Shown here: in pieces, positions 49,508 through 58,212 of the stretch
Numbering within the stretch: the stretch's first letter is position 1
Layout: each line of letters opens with the position of its first letter
Origin: Rhodovulum sulfidophilum
GTDB lineage: Bacteria > Pseudomonadota > Alphaproteobacteria > Rhodobacterales > Rhodobacteraceae
Direction: 5' to 3'
DNA: 64,000 nucleotides
NCBI GenBank assembly: GCA_003241785.1
Contig: QFPW01000015.1
Span: 47,854 to 111,853, forward strand
Made by a program: the position numbers and the translations under genes
Notes under the pieces: model-generated
Database searches by the model: none
The model's input: the letters and a program-made list of their open reading frames with translations, nothing else
What the model was told of the DNA's origin: nothing

Positions 49508-50557
49508 ATGGCTTTCACCGAGGAAAAGCTCGCGCGGCTGCGCGAGCGCTACGCCGACGACCCGGGCGGGCGGATGTACGACCCGGTCTATCGCAAGGTC
49601 GCGGAGAAGGTGTTCAGCCGCGGCGCGCGCCCCGCGCCCTATGTCGGCGTGCCGACCTTCCTGACCGCGCCCTATCGCAAGGTCGATCCCGCCGCGCCGG
49701 ATTTCTCCGGCCTCGACGTCGCGATCACCGGCGTGCCGATGGATCACGGCGCGGGCAACCGCGTCGGCACCCGCTTCGGACCCCGGGCGATCCGGACGAT
49801 CGAGCGGGTCGGCCCCTATCACCATGTGCTGAAATGCGCGCCGATCTACGACCTCGAGGTGGCGGATGTCGGCGACGTGCCGTTCCGCGGCCGCTACGAT
49901 CTGCACGAGAACCACGAGGACATCGAGGCCTGGATCACGGCGATGGTCGCCCAGGGGGTGATCCCGCTCTCGGTCGGCGGCGATCATTCGATGACGCATC
50001 CGATCCTGCGCGCGGTCGGGCGCGAGCGTTCCGTCGGGCTTGTCCATATCGACGCGCATTCCGACACCGGCGGGCCCTTCGACGGCGAGCGGTTCAACCA
50101 TGGCGCGCCGTTCCGCAACGCCGTGCTCGACGGCGTGCTCGATCCGGAGCGCACGATCCAGATCGGCCTGCGCGGCTCCTCGGGCTATCTCTACGAATTC
50201 GCCGAGGAAAGCGGCATGACCATGCTGAACGCCGAGGAGGTGGCCGAGCTCGGGCCGAAGGCGGTGGTCGAGCGGGCGAGGGCGGTGATCGGCGACGGGC
50301 CGACCTATGTCTCCTTCGACATCGACAGCCTCGACCCGGCCTTCGCGCCCGGCACCGGCACGCCCGAGATCGGCGGGCTGACGACGCGCGAGGCGCAGGC
50401 GATCCTGCGCGGGCTGAACGGCCTCAACATCGTCGGCGGCGACGTCGTCGAGGTGGCGCCGCAATACGACGCGACGACCAACACCGCGCATGCCGGCGCG
50501 CAGATGCTGTTCGAGATCCTGAGCCTCATGGTGGCGAGCCCGGCCGTCCGGCGCTGA
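49508..50557 (+). CDS. speB: Agmatinase-family ureohydrolase
   Basis: 349 residues. Mn-binding motifs SVGGDHSMT, VHIDAHSDTG and SFDIDSLDPAFAPGTGTPE are complete, so it should release urea from agmatine or another guanidino compound (guanidinobutyrate, guanidinopropionate). Start ATG 49508 follows GAGAGG by seven bases. The urea product could be used by the urease encoded in this window. Substrate not deducible from sequence. Confidence 0.88.
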   Translation: MAFTEEKLARLRERYADDPGGRMYDPVYRKVAEKVFSRGARPAPYVGVPTFLTAPYRKVDPAAPDFSGLDVAITGVPMDHGAGNRVGTRFGPRAIRTIERVGPYHHVLKCAPIYDLEVADVGDVPFRGRYDLHENHEDIEAWITAMVAQGVIPLSVGGDHSMTHPILRAVGRERSVGLVHIDAHSDTGGPFDGERFNHGAPFRNAVLDGVLDPERTIQIGLRGSSGYLYEFAEESGMTMLNAEEVAELGPKAVVERARAVIGDGPTYVSFDIDSLDPAFAPGTGTPEIGGLTTREAQAILRGLNGLNIVGGDVVEVAPQYDATTNTAHAGAQMLFEILSLMVASPAVRR

Positions 50558-50573
50558 GCCGGCCGCGACGGGC

Positions 50574-51119
50574 TCAGGTCGCGAGGATCTTCGCGGCCTG
50601 GGGGTCGCGGTCGTAGTCGAGGAAGAATTCGTCGAGCTGCGGCGGGTGCGCCCTGGTGCCCGACAGCATCGCATGCGCCTGGCCGCGGTGGTGGATCTGG
50701 TGCTGGAACAGATGCGCGAGCAGGTTCGTCACCCGCTCCGGGATCGAGCCGTCCTCGCCGCGGTCGGTCAGCACGCACCAGGCGAGATCGGCCGGGGTCA
50801 GCTCGTCGCAATAGTCGATGAGCCGCCGGTCCGACAGCTCCTGCGCCCGGCGCAGGTCGTCGGGGGCCTCGAAGGCGATGGCGCGGCGATAGACCTCGCG
50901 GCCGAGGCCGCCTTCCTCGAGCGCGTCGAGATAGAACTGGTCCACGAGATAGCTGTGGGTCAGCGTCTCGCGCAGCGACGGGAAGAAGCCGACGCGGGGC
51001 GCGCCGAATTCCTCCGGTCCCAGCGCGGCGCAGGCTCCGAGGAGCCTGCGGTTCGCCCAGTGGTTGTTCCGCGCCATGGCGCGGAAATGATCGATCAGAG
51101 CGTCGCCCGAAGGTGTCAT
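50574..51119 (-). CDS. DinB-family protein
   Basis: 181 residues, four-helix bundle. Metal-binding histidine positions: LTHSYLVDQFY and the pair LFQHQIHHRGQ typical of DinB/YfiT proteins. These are putative metal-dependent hydrolases or thiol transferases. GGAGG precedes ATG 51119. Convergent with the ureohydrolase gene, 16 bases apart. Confidence 0.88.
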   Translation of the reverse strand: MTPSGDALIDHFRAMARNNHWANRRLLGACAALGPEEFGAPRVGFFPSLRETLTHSYLVDQFYLDALEEGGLGREVYRRAIAFEAPDDLRRAQELSDRRLIDYCDELTPADLAWCVLTDRGEDGSIPERVTNLLAHLFQHQIHHRGQAHAMLSGTRAHPPQLDEFFLDYDRDPQAAKILAT

Positions 51120-51167
51120 CCCCCCTCCCAACCCCGACCGGCCCGCGCGCGTGTCAACGGAGCGCCC

Positions 51168-52037
51168 TCAATAGGGCGCCCACATCATCTGCGCGGCGAC
51201 ACCGGCGCCGACCGCCGCGCCCGTGGTGACCGCCGCGCGCGGCGCGCCATCGCCCACGACCAGTTCGATCGCGCCGAAGACCGAGCGGCCGCCGGCCTCG
51301 CGCAGGTCGAGCCGGATCCGGTCGCCCGCCTCGATCGGGCGGCGGATCAGCGCCGGCCCGGCGATCAGGCTGCCGGCCGCGACCGAGCCCGCCTCGGCCG
51401 CGCGCGCGATCAGCGCGGCGAAATCGGCGCGGCTGCCCGGCGCCCGGCCCGGACCGAAGCTCTGCTCGTTGATCGTGAGCCGGGGCGCCAGCTCCCATCC
51501 GCCCGCCGCCTCGAGCGCCTCGGGCGTCACCGCGGCGGGGGCGAAGGCGACCGGCTCGGCGCCGGCCTCGAACTCTGGTCCCGAGAGGCTCAGCATCAGG
51601 AGCACGAGCCGGATCGTCGCCCCGGCCTCCGCCGCCGACGCGCCCGCCGCGACCGGTCCGGCCGCGACCGCGAGCGAGACCGCGATCTCGGAGGCCTCGG
51701 GCAGGACGCCGCGCGGGTCGAGGAAGGCGTCCGCGGCGACCGGCCGCAGCCGGGGCGCCGCGTCGTCCGGCCCGGCCGGGTCGCGCGCGATCAGGAGCCG
51801 CGGTCCATGCGGCAGCGGCGACTGCGCCGCGCGCTCGTGGAACCGCTCCATCGGCTGCGCGCCGCCGTCGAGGCCGCGGGCGACGAGGTCGAGCTCCGGC
51901 CCGACCGCGGCCCAGTTCTCGAGCGCGCAGAGCAGGCTCGGCGCGAGATGGCCGACGTCGGTCGCGTGGATCACGTCGTGGTCGATCACCACGAGCCGGC
52001 CGTCCCGGGTTCCGTCGCGCAAGGTGCCGAGCTTCAT
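51168..52037 (-). CDS. Degenerate fumarylacetoacetate hydrolase-family protein
   Basis: 289 residues. The N-terminus MKLGTLRDGTRDGRLVVIDH and the later INEQSFGPGRAPGSRADFAALIARAAEAG follow the FAH family. The metal ligands are missing, however: the E-x-E segment reads PEASEIAVSLAV, and the following Asp region (usually NDVS) reads MLSLSG. The YVNHVEL block is also gone. Probably not a functional FAH hydrolase, or it has a changed role. GGAGG eight bases before ATG 52037. Next to, and divergent from, the HDAC-like gene. Confidence 0.7.
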   Translation of the reverse strand: MKLGTLRDGTRDGRLVVIDHDVIHATDVGHLAPSLLCALENWAAVGPELDLVARGLDGGAQPMERFHERAAQSPLPHGPRLLIARDPAGPDDAAPRLRPVAADAFLDPRGVLPEASEIAVSLAVAAGPVAAGASAAEAGATIRLVLLMLSLSGPEFEAGAEPVAFAPAAVTPEALEAAGGWELAPRLTINEQSFGPGRAPGSRADFAALIARAAEAGSVAAGSLIAGPALIRRPIEAGDRIRLDLREAGGRSVFGAIELVVGDGAPRAAVTTGAAVGAGVAAQMMWAPY

Positions 52038-52355
52038 CGCGCCGCCCTCCGGCCGGAGCGGCGGGGCGGGCCGGCGGATCCCCATTCGAACGAAATCGAG
52101 CTCAGCGCGCGCACGCGCGGGGTGCGGGTCAACATCGGCAATCCTCCCAGATCGGCCCCCTGCCGTTCGCCGGCTGTGTTCACGGGGGCATTGCCGAATG
52201 TTTCGCACGCCTCACGCGCAAGTCAAGCGGGCAGGCGCCCAGCCTCCCGGGCGATCGCCCGGAGACGCGCGCGTCTCGCGGCACCAATCGTTTTCGGAAT
52301 CGGGCGCCGCCGGAATCGAGTTTTCACCCGCATTTCCGTGGAATAGGGTGCCGGC

Positions 52356-53294
52356 ATGACAACCGCGCTCATCACCCACGGCGATTGCCTGCGCCACGTG
52401 AACCCGCCGGGACACCCCGAGCAGGTGGACCGTCTGCGCCGGGTGCTCGGCGCGCTCGAGGCCGAGGAATTCGCCTATCTGCTGCGCGTCGAGGCGCCGC
52501 TCGCCGAGGACGCGCAGATCCTGCGCGCGCATCCCGCCGCCTATCTCGCCGACCTCGTCGCGCGCGATCCGGCGCAGGGCTATTCGGTGATCGACGGCGA
52601 CACCTTCCTCGGCCCGGGCTCGCTCGCCGCCGCGCGCCGCGGCGCGGGGGCGGTGGTGCGGGGCGTCGACATGGTGCTGGCCGGCGAGGCGCGCAACGCC
52701 TTCTGCGCGATCCGCCCGCCCGGGCACCACGCGGAGAAGGCGACGGCGATGGGCTTCTGCTTCTTCGGCAACGTGGCGATCGGCGCGCTGCACGCGCTCG
52801 AGGCGCACGGGCTGTCCCGGGTTGGCATCATCGATTTCGACGTACACCACGGCAACGGCACGCAGGACCTGCTCTGGAACGAGCCGCGAGTGTTCTTCGG
52901 CTCCAGCCAGCAGATGCCGCTCTTCCCCGGCACCGGCCATTCCGACGAGACCGGCGCCTTCGGCCAGATCTGCAACATGCCGCTGCCCGCCGGCGCGAGC
53001 GGGCAGGTGTTCCGCGCCGGGATGCTGGCGAAGATCCTCCCCGCGCTCGAGGCCTTCCAGCCCGAGCTCATCCTGATCTCCGCCGGCTTCGACGCCCATG
53101 CCCGCGACCCGCTCGCCAACCTCAACCTGACCGAGGCGGATTTCGCCTGGGTGACCGAGCGGCTGTGCGACGTGGCGGATCGCTGCTGCGGCGGCCGGAT
53201 CGTCTCGACTCTGGAGGGCGGATATGATCTGGCGGCGCTGTCCGCCTCGGCGGCGGCGCATGTGCGGGTCTTGATGGAACGGGGCTATGGCTGA
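52356..53294 (+). CDS. Histone deacetylase-family hydrolase (acetylpolyamine amidohydrolase-like)
   Basis: 312 residues. Zinc and catalytic residues of class II HDACs are present: RPPGHHAEKATAMGFCFF, DFDVHHGNGTQ, SAGFDAHARDP and the tyrosine in LEGGYDL. Bacterial members deacetylate acetylpolyamines or other acetylated amines. Overlaps xseB by 8 bases; this linkage to xseB-ispA-dxs is conserved in related bacteria. Confidence 0.92.
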   Translation: MTTALITHGDCLRHVNPPGHPEQVDRLRRVLGALEAEEFAYLLRVEAPLAEDAQILRAHPAAYLADLVARDPAQGYSVIDGDTFLGPGSLAAARRGAGAVVRGVDMVLAGEARNAFCAIRPPGHHAEKATAMGFCFFGNVAIGALHALEAHGLSRVGIIDFDVHHGNGTQDLLWNEPRVFFGSSQQMPLFPGTGHSDETGAFGQICNMPLPAGASGQVFRAGMLAKILPALEAFQPELILISAGFDAHARDPLANLNLTEADFAWVTERLCDVADRCCGGRIVSTLEGGYDLAALSASAAAHVRVLMERGYG

Positions 53295-53562
53295 GACGGA
53301 ACGGAACGCGATGGCTGGCGGAACGGCAGCGCGGACGGTCGCGGAGATGAGCTTCGAGGAGGCCCTGCGCGAGCTCGAGACCGTCGTGGCGCGGCTTGAA
53401 TCCGGCGAGGCGACGCTCGAGGATTCGATCACGCTCTACGCCCGGGGCGCCGAGCTCCGCGCGCATTGCGAGGCGAAGCTCAAGGCCGCCGAGGCCCGCG
53501 TGGCCGAGATCACGCAAGGACCGGACGGCGCCGTCTCGGCCCGCGCGGTCGACATCTCCTGA
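53287..53562 (+). CDS. xseB: Exodeoxyribonuclease VII small subunit
   Basis: 91 residues with the family core SFEEALRELETVVARLESGE and the following coiled-coil (DSITLYARGAELRAHCEAKL). It binds XseA to degrade single-stranded DNA. About 20 extra residues precede the core; an internal ATG (residue 9 or 21) could be the true start. Seven bases before ispA. Confidence 0.94.
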   Translation: MAETERNAMAGGTAARTVAEMSFEEALRELETVVARLESGEATLEDSITLYARGAELRAHCEAKLKAAEARVAEITQGPDGAVSARAVDIS

Positions 53563-53569
53563 TCCCGCG

Positions 53570-54490
53570 ATGACCACCGAAATTCCCCCCGTCGCCGCGC
53601 CGGAAAGCGCCGAGACGCTGCGCTTCCGCGAGCTCCTCACCCGCGCCGCGACCGATGTCGAGGCGTCGCTCGGCGACCTGCTGCCGCCCGAGGGCGGCCC
53701 GCTCGAGGCGGCGATGCGCTATGGCGTGCTGCAGGGCGGCAAGCGGCTGCGCGCCTTTCTCGTGCTCGAGAGCGCGGCGCTCTTCAACGTGCCGCGCGGC
53801 CAGGCCTTGCGCGCCGCGGCGGCGGTCGAATGCGTCCATGCCTACAGCCTGATCCACGACGACCTGCCGGCGATGGACGATGACGACCTGCGCCGGGGCA
53901 AGCCGACCGTGCACCGCGTCTGGGACGAGGCGACCGCGATCCTCGCCGGCGACGCGCTGCAGACGCTGGCCTTCGACATTCTCGCGGCCGACCAGGGCGC
54001 GATCGACCCCCGCATCCGGATCCGGCTGATCCAGGGCCTCGCGGGCGCCTCGGGCTGGCGCGGCATGGTCGGCGGCCAGGCGCTCGACATCGCCGCCGAG
54101 ACCGCGGCCGAGCCGCTCGACATCGAGGCCGTGACGGCGCTCCAGGCGCTGAAGACCGGCGCGCTCATCATCTGGGCGGCGGAGGCGGGGGCGATCCTCG
54201 GCCGCTCCGACGGCAGCCATCTGCGCGCCTACGCGGCGGACCTTGGCCTCGCCTTCCAGATCCGCGATGATATCCTCGACGTCGAGGGCGATCCCGAGAC
54301 GGCGGGCAAGCGGCTGCGCAAGGACGAGGCGGCGGGCAAGGCGACCTTCGTGTCGCTGCTCGGCCTCGAGGGCGCGCGCGCCCGGGCCGCCGATCTGGTG
54401 GCGAGCGCGCGCGACGCGCTGGCACCCTATGGCTCGGCCGCGGGGAACCTCCGCCTCGCCGCCGGGTTCGCCCTCGACCGCGCCGCCTAA
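53570..54490 (+). CDS. ispA: Farnesyl (geranyl) diphosphate synthase
   Basis: 306 residues, trans-prenyltransferase. First Asp-rich motif in SLIHDDLPAMDDDDLRRGKP, second in QIRDDILDVEGD, and GGKRLRAFL at the start of the fold. Condenses IPP with DMAPP/GPP to FPP for quinones, hopanoids or carotenoids. Usual xseB-ispA-dxs order. Confidence 0.96.
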   Translation: MTTEIPPVAAPESAETLRFRELLTRAATDVEASLGDLLPPEGGPLEAAMRYGVLQGGKRLRAFLVLESAALFNVPRGQALRAAAAVECVHAYSLIHDDLPAMDDDDLRRGKPTVHRVWDEATAILAGDALQTLAFDILAADQGAIDPRIRIRLIQGLAGASGWRGMVGGQALDIAAETAAEPLDIEAVTALQALKTGALIIWAAEAGAILGRSDGSHLRAYAADLGLAFQIRDDILDVEGDPETAGKRLRKDEAAGKATFVSLLGLEGARARAADLVASARDALAPYGSAAGNLRLAAGFALDRAA

Positions 54491-54545
54491 ACCGCGCCGC
54501 CTGAGCGGCGCCGCGACCAAGAAGCCGAAGGAAACCGGACCGAAG

Positions 54546-56489
54546 ATGCCCGACCAGCCGCAAGCCAGCTCCGAGACCCGCCCGCGCACCCCGCTCCTCG
54601 ACCGGATCGCGCGCCCCGCCGATCTGCGCGACCTGAGCGTGGCCGAGCTCGCCCGGGTCGCGGACGAGCTGCGCGCCGAGACGATCTCGGCGGTCTCGGT
54701 CACCGGCGGCCATCTCGGCGCCGGGCTCGGCGTCGTCGAGCTCACCGTGGCGCTGCACGCGGTCTTCGACACGCCGCGCGACAAGCTGATCTGGGACGTC
54801 GGCCATCAGTGCTATCCGCACAAGATCCTGACCGGCCGGCGCGACCGCATCAGGACGCTCCGCGCGGGCGGCGGGCTCTCGGGCTTCACCAAGCGCGCCG
54901 AGAGCGTCTACGACCCGTTCGGCGCCGCGCATTCCTCGACCTCGATCTCCGCGGGGCTCGGCTTCGCCGCCGCGCGCGACCTCGGCGCGCCGGACGTGGG
55001 CGATGTCGTCGCGGTGATCGGCGACGGCTCGATGTCCGCGGGCATGGCCTATGAGGCGATGAACAACGCCGGGCACCTGAAGAAGCGGCTCTTCGTCATC
55101 CTCAACGACAACGAGATGTCGATCGCGCCGCCGGTAGGTGCGATGTCCTCCTACCTCTCGCGGCTCTACGCCGACGAGCCGTTCCAGGACCTCTACGCCG
55201 CCGCCAAGGGCGCGGTCAGCCTGCTGCCGGGGCCGTTCCGCGAGGGGGCGAAGCGCGCCCGCGACCTGGTGAAATCCGCGACGGTCGGCGGGCGGCTGTT
55301 CGAGGATCTCGGCTTCTCCTACGTCGGGCCGGTCGACGGCCACGACATGGAGCAGCTCGTCTCGATCCTGCGCGTGGCCAAGGCCCGCGCGCACGGGCCG
55401 GTGCTGATCCACGCGCTGACCCGCAAGGGCAAGGGCTACGCGCCGGCCGAGCGGTCGGCGGACAAGTACCACGGCGTCTCCAAGTTCGACGTGGCGACCG
55501 GGGCGCAGACCAAGGCGCCCTCGAACGCGCCGAGCTACACCCGCGTCTTCGCCGACAGCCTGATCCGCGAGGCCGAGGCCGACCGGAGCATCGTCGCCGT
55601 CACCGCCGCGATGCCGGACGGGACCGGGCTCAACCTCTTCGCCGAGCGCTTCCCCGAGCGCTGCTTCGACGTCGGCATCGCCGAACAGCATGGCGTGACC
55701 TTCTGCGCCGGCCTCGCCGCCGCCGGGATGAAGCCCTTCTGCGCGATGTATTCGACCTTCCTGCAGCGCGGCTACGACCAGGTGGTGCACGACGTGGCGA
55801 TCCAGCGGCTGCCGGTCCGCTTCGCCATCGACCGCGCCGGGCTCGTCGGCGCCGACGGGCCGACGCATGCCGGCGCCTTCGACATCGCCTTCCTCGCCAA
55901 CCTGCCGGATTTCGTGGTGATGGCCGCCGCCGACGAGGCGGAGCTCGTGCACATGGTCGCGACGGCCGCGGCGATCGACGATCGCCCCTCCGCCTTCCGC
56001 TTCCCGCGCGGCGAGGGCGTCGGCGTTGAGATGCCCGAGCGCGGCGTGCCGCTCGAGATCGGCCGGGGCCGCGTGGTGCGCGAGGGCGCCGGCGTGGCGA
56101 TCCTGAGCTTCGGCGCACGGCTCGCCGAGGTGCTGCGCGCCGCCGAGGCGCTCGGCGCGCGCGGGCTCGGGCCTACGATCGCCGACGCGCGCTTCGCCAA
56201 GCCCCTCGACCGCGAGCTGATCCTGCGCCTCGCGCGCGAGCACGAGGCGCTGGTCACCATCGAGGAGGGGGCGGTCGGCGGCTTCGGCAGCCAGGTCGCC
56301 CAGCTTCTCGCCGAGGAGGGGGTGTTCGACCGCGGCCTGCGCTTCCGCTCGATGGTCTTCCCCGACACGTTCATCGACCAGGACAGCCCGGCCAGGATGT
56401 ACGCCTCGGCGGGGATGGACGCGAGCCACATCGAGGCGAAGGTGCTCGAGCTCGTCGGCGTCGCCCGGATCGGCGCCCGGCGGGCCTGA
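54546..56489 (+). CDS. dxs: 1-deoxy-D-xylulose-5-phosphate synthase
   Basis: First enzyme of the MEP pathway: pyruvate + glyceraldehyde-3-phosphate to DXP, using thiamine diphosphate. 647 residues. GDGSMSAGMAYEAMNNAG binds Mg-TPP, FDVGIAEQHGVTF holds the catalytic Glu, and YSTFLQRGYDQVVHDVAIQ is conserved. Supplies isoprenoid units to the ispA product line. 55 bases after ispA. Confidence 0.97.
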   Translation: MPDQPQASSETRPRTPLLDRIARPADLRDLSVAELARVADELRAETISAVSVTGGHLGAGLGVVELTVALHAVFDTPRDKLIWDVGHQCYPHKILTGRRDRIRTLRAGGGLSGFTKRAESVYDPFGAAHSSTSISAGLGFAAARDLGAPDVGDVVAVIGDGSMSAGMAYEAMNNAGHLKKRLFVILNDNEMSIAPPVGAMSSYLSRLYADEPFQDLYAAAKGAVSLLPGPFREGAKRARDLVKSATVGGRLFEDLGFSYVGPVDGHDMEQLVSILRVAKARAHGPVLIHALTRKGKGYAPAERSADKYHGVSKFDVATGAQTKAPSNAPSYTRVFADSLIREAEADRSIVAVTAAMPDGTGLNLFAERFPERCFDVGIAEQHGVTFCAGLAAAGMKPFCAMYSTFLQRGYDQVVHDVAIQRLPVRFAIDRAGLVGADGPTHAGAFDIAFLANLPDFVVMAAADEAELVHMVATAAAIDDRPSAFRFPRGEGVGVEMPERGVPLEIGRGRVVREGAGVAILSFGARLAEVLRAAEALGARGLGPTIADARFAKPLDRELILRLAREHEALVTIEEGAVGGFGSQVAQLLAEEGVFDRGLRFRSMVFPDTFIDQDSPARMYASAGMDASHIEAKVLELVGVARIGARRA

Positions 56490-56501
56490 GCGGCCCGCCG
56501 G
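56477..56501. terminator. Bidirectional hairpin between dxs and the DUF606 gene
   Basis: Perfect 10-bp stem (56477-56486 with 56492-56501) and loop TGAGC that contains the dxs stop codon. It sits between two convergent genes. Confidence 0.5.
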
Positions 56502-56514
56502 CGCGATCGTCCTC

Positions 56515-56970
56515 TCAGGCCTTCTGCACCAGCACCGCGCCGGCGAGCACGAGCGCGAGCCCCGCGAGCTTGGTGAGCGAGACCGGGTGCGGCTCCAGCC
56601 CGAGCAGGCCGATGTGGTCGAAGACCGTGGCGCCGATGAGCTGCCCCGCCACGACGCAGACGAAGAAGGTCGCCGCCCCGATCACCGGGGCGATCATGAT
56701 CGCCCCGAAGACGAAGGCGGTGCCGACCATCCCGGCGAGATAGACCCACCACGGCACCGGCGCGCCGAAGGCGGCGAGGGCGCGGAGGAAGTCGCCGGCG
56801 CGGCCGGAGACGACCAGCATCGCGAGCGCGCTCAGGAAGGTCACGAGCCCCGAGACGGTGGTCGCGGCGAGCGGATTCTGCACCGCGCGGCCCAGCACGC
56901 CGTTCATCAGGGGCTGCAGCGTCAGAAGCACGCCGAGGCAGACCGCCACGAGGGGATAGAAGAGCACCAT
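56515..56970 (-). CDS. DMT-family (DUF606/YdcZ) membrane protein
   Basis: 151 residues, five hydrophobic helices (VLFYPLVAVCLGVLLTLQPL, then NGVLGRAVQNPLAATTVSG and FVCVVAGQLIGATVFDHIG). Half-size member of the drug/metabolite transporter superfamily that probably works as a dimer. Substrate unknown. Convergent with dxs. Confidence 0.88.
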   Translation of the reverse strand: MVLFYPLVAVCLGVLLTLQPLMNGVLGRAVQNPLAATTVSGLVTFLSALAMLVVSGRAGDFLRALAAFGAPVPWWVYLAGMVGTAFVFGAIMIAPVIGAATFFVCVVAGQLIGATVFDHIGLLGLEPHPVSLTKLAGLALVLAGAVLVQKA

Positions 56971-57200
56971 AACAAGCCTTTCGGGGAGGAAGTTTTCCGG
57001 TTCGGAGACGGGACCGGCATGGTGGCGCCGCCGCGCGCCAAGTCAATCGCCGTCGCCGGTGCGCCCGCGGGCCGCACCGCCCGCGGCCAGCCGCCGCGGC
57101 GCGGCGCCCCCTGATCGCCGCGCGGTGATTGGACGGGCGCGGCCCGGGGACTAGAGTTTTCCCGGGCCCGTTCGGGGCCGGACCGGATCCGGGAGAAGCC

Positions 57201-58004
57201 ATGCCACCCGCCTTGACCGCGAAACCCGCCTCGACCACCCCCTTCCGCGCGGCGCGCGCCCTGGCCTGGGCCGCGCCGCTTCTCGTCGCGCTCGCCGGCG
57301 CCGCCGCCGCGCAGGAGAAGGAGCGGGTCGACCTCGAGCTCGTGCTGCTCGCCGACGCCTCGGGCTCGATCGACCCGACCGAGGCGGCGATGCAGCGCCA
57401 GGGCTACGCCGACGCGATGGTGCATCCCGAGGTGCTCTGGGCGATCTCGAACGGGGGCGCGCTCGGCCGGATCGCCGTCACCTTCGTCGAATGGGCGGGC
57501 GCCGCCTCGCAGGACGTCGTGGTCGACTGGATGGTGATCGACGGCGAGGCGAGCGCGCGCGACTTCGGCGCCCGGCTGATGGCCGCGCCGCGCCGCGCCT
57601 ACGGCTCGAACGCGATCGGCTCGGCGCTGCTCGAGGGCGCGCGGCTCATCGAGAGCAACGCCTACGAGGGCGGGCGCAAGGTGATCGACCTGTCCGGCGA
57701 CAGCGGCTGGAACCCGCAGGGCCCGCCGATCGCCACCGCGCGCGACGCGGTGCTCGGGGCGGAGATCGTGATCAACGGCCTCGCGATCCTCTGCGACGAC
57801 TGCTCCGGGCGGCCGCGCGCCGAGAACCTCGAGCAGATCTTCCAGAACGAGCTGATCGGCGGGCCGGGCGCCTTCGTCGTCACCGCGGACGACCGCGACG
57901 CCTTCGCGCTCGCGGTGCGGCGCAAGCTGATCCTCGAGATTTCCGCGCTCGACCCGGCGATCCTGGCGGCGCCGCCGGACCCTTATCGAGTGCTCACGGA
58001 ATAG
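57201..58004 (+). CDS. Secreted DUF1194 (von Willebrand A-like) protein
   Basis: 267 residues. Long Sec signal peptide (cleavage after AAAA, ~residue 37), then a VWA-like domain with the metal-site motif LLADASGSID (DxSxS) and FVEWAG. Known as DUF1194, function not established; thought to be periplasmic. GGGAG just before ATG 57201. Ends about 210 bases before urtA. Confidence 0.88.
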   Translation: MPPALTAKPASTTPFRAARALAWAAPLLVALAGAAAAQEKERVDLELVLLADASGSIDPTEAAMQRQGYADAMVHPEVLWAISNGGALGRIAVTFVEWAGAASQDVVVDWMVIDGEASARDFGARLMAAPRRAYGSNAIGSALLEGARLIESNAYEGGRKVIDLSGDSGWNPQGPPIATARDAVLGAEIVINGLAILCDDCSGRPRAENLEQIFQNELIGGPGAFVVTADDRDAFALAVRRKLILEISALDPAILAAPPDPYRVLTE

Positions 58005-58212
58005 GCACGGAATAGTTACAATCGCGCGCATCTGCGCAAGTTCAGGACACTGTCTGCCAAACGGGCATTCAGTGAGCGATATTCCTTGACCCGCTGATCA
58101 GCCCTTCGCAGTTTGCCCGCAAGCATCGCCGGTCACGGCGGGCCGGCGCATTTCGCCTGTCCGCGCGACCTCGCGGCAACGAATGCGTCGAGACACCAAC
58201 CGAGGGACAGTG

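Noticed and set aside
58005..58212. Sigma-54/NtrC promoter before urtA
   Set aside because: A partial GGCAC match near 58012 lacks the GC of the -12 element at the right distance; evidence is insufficient.
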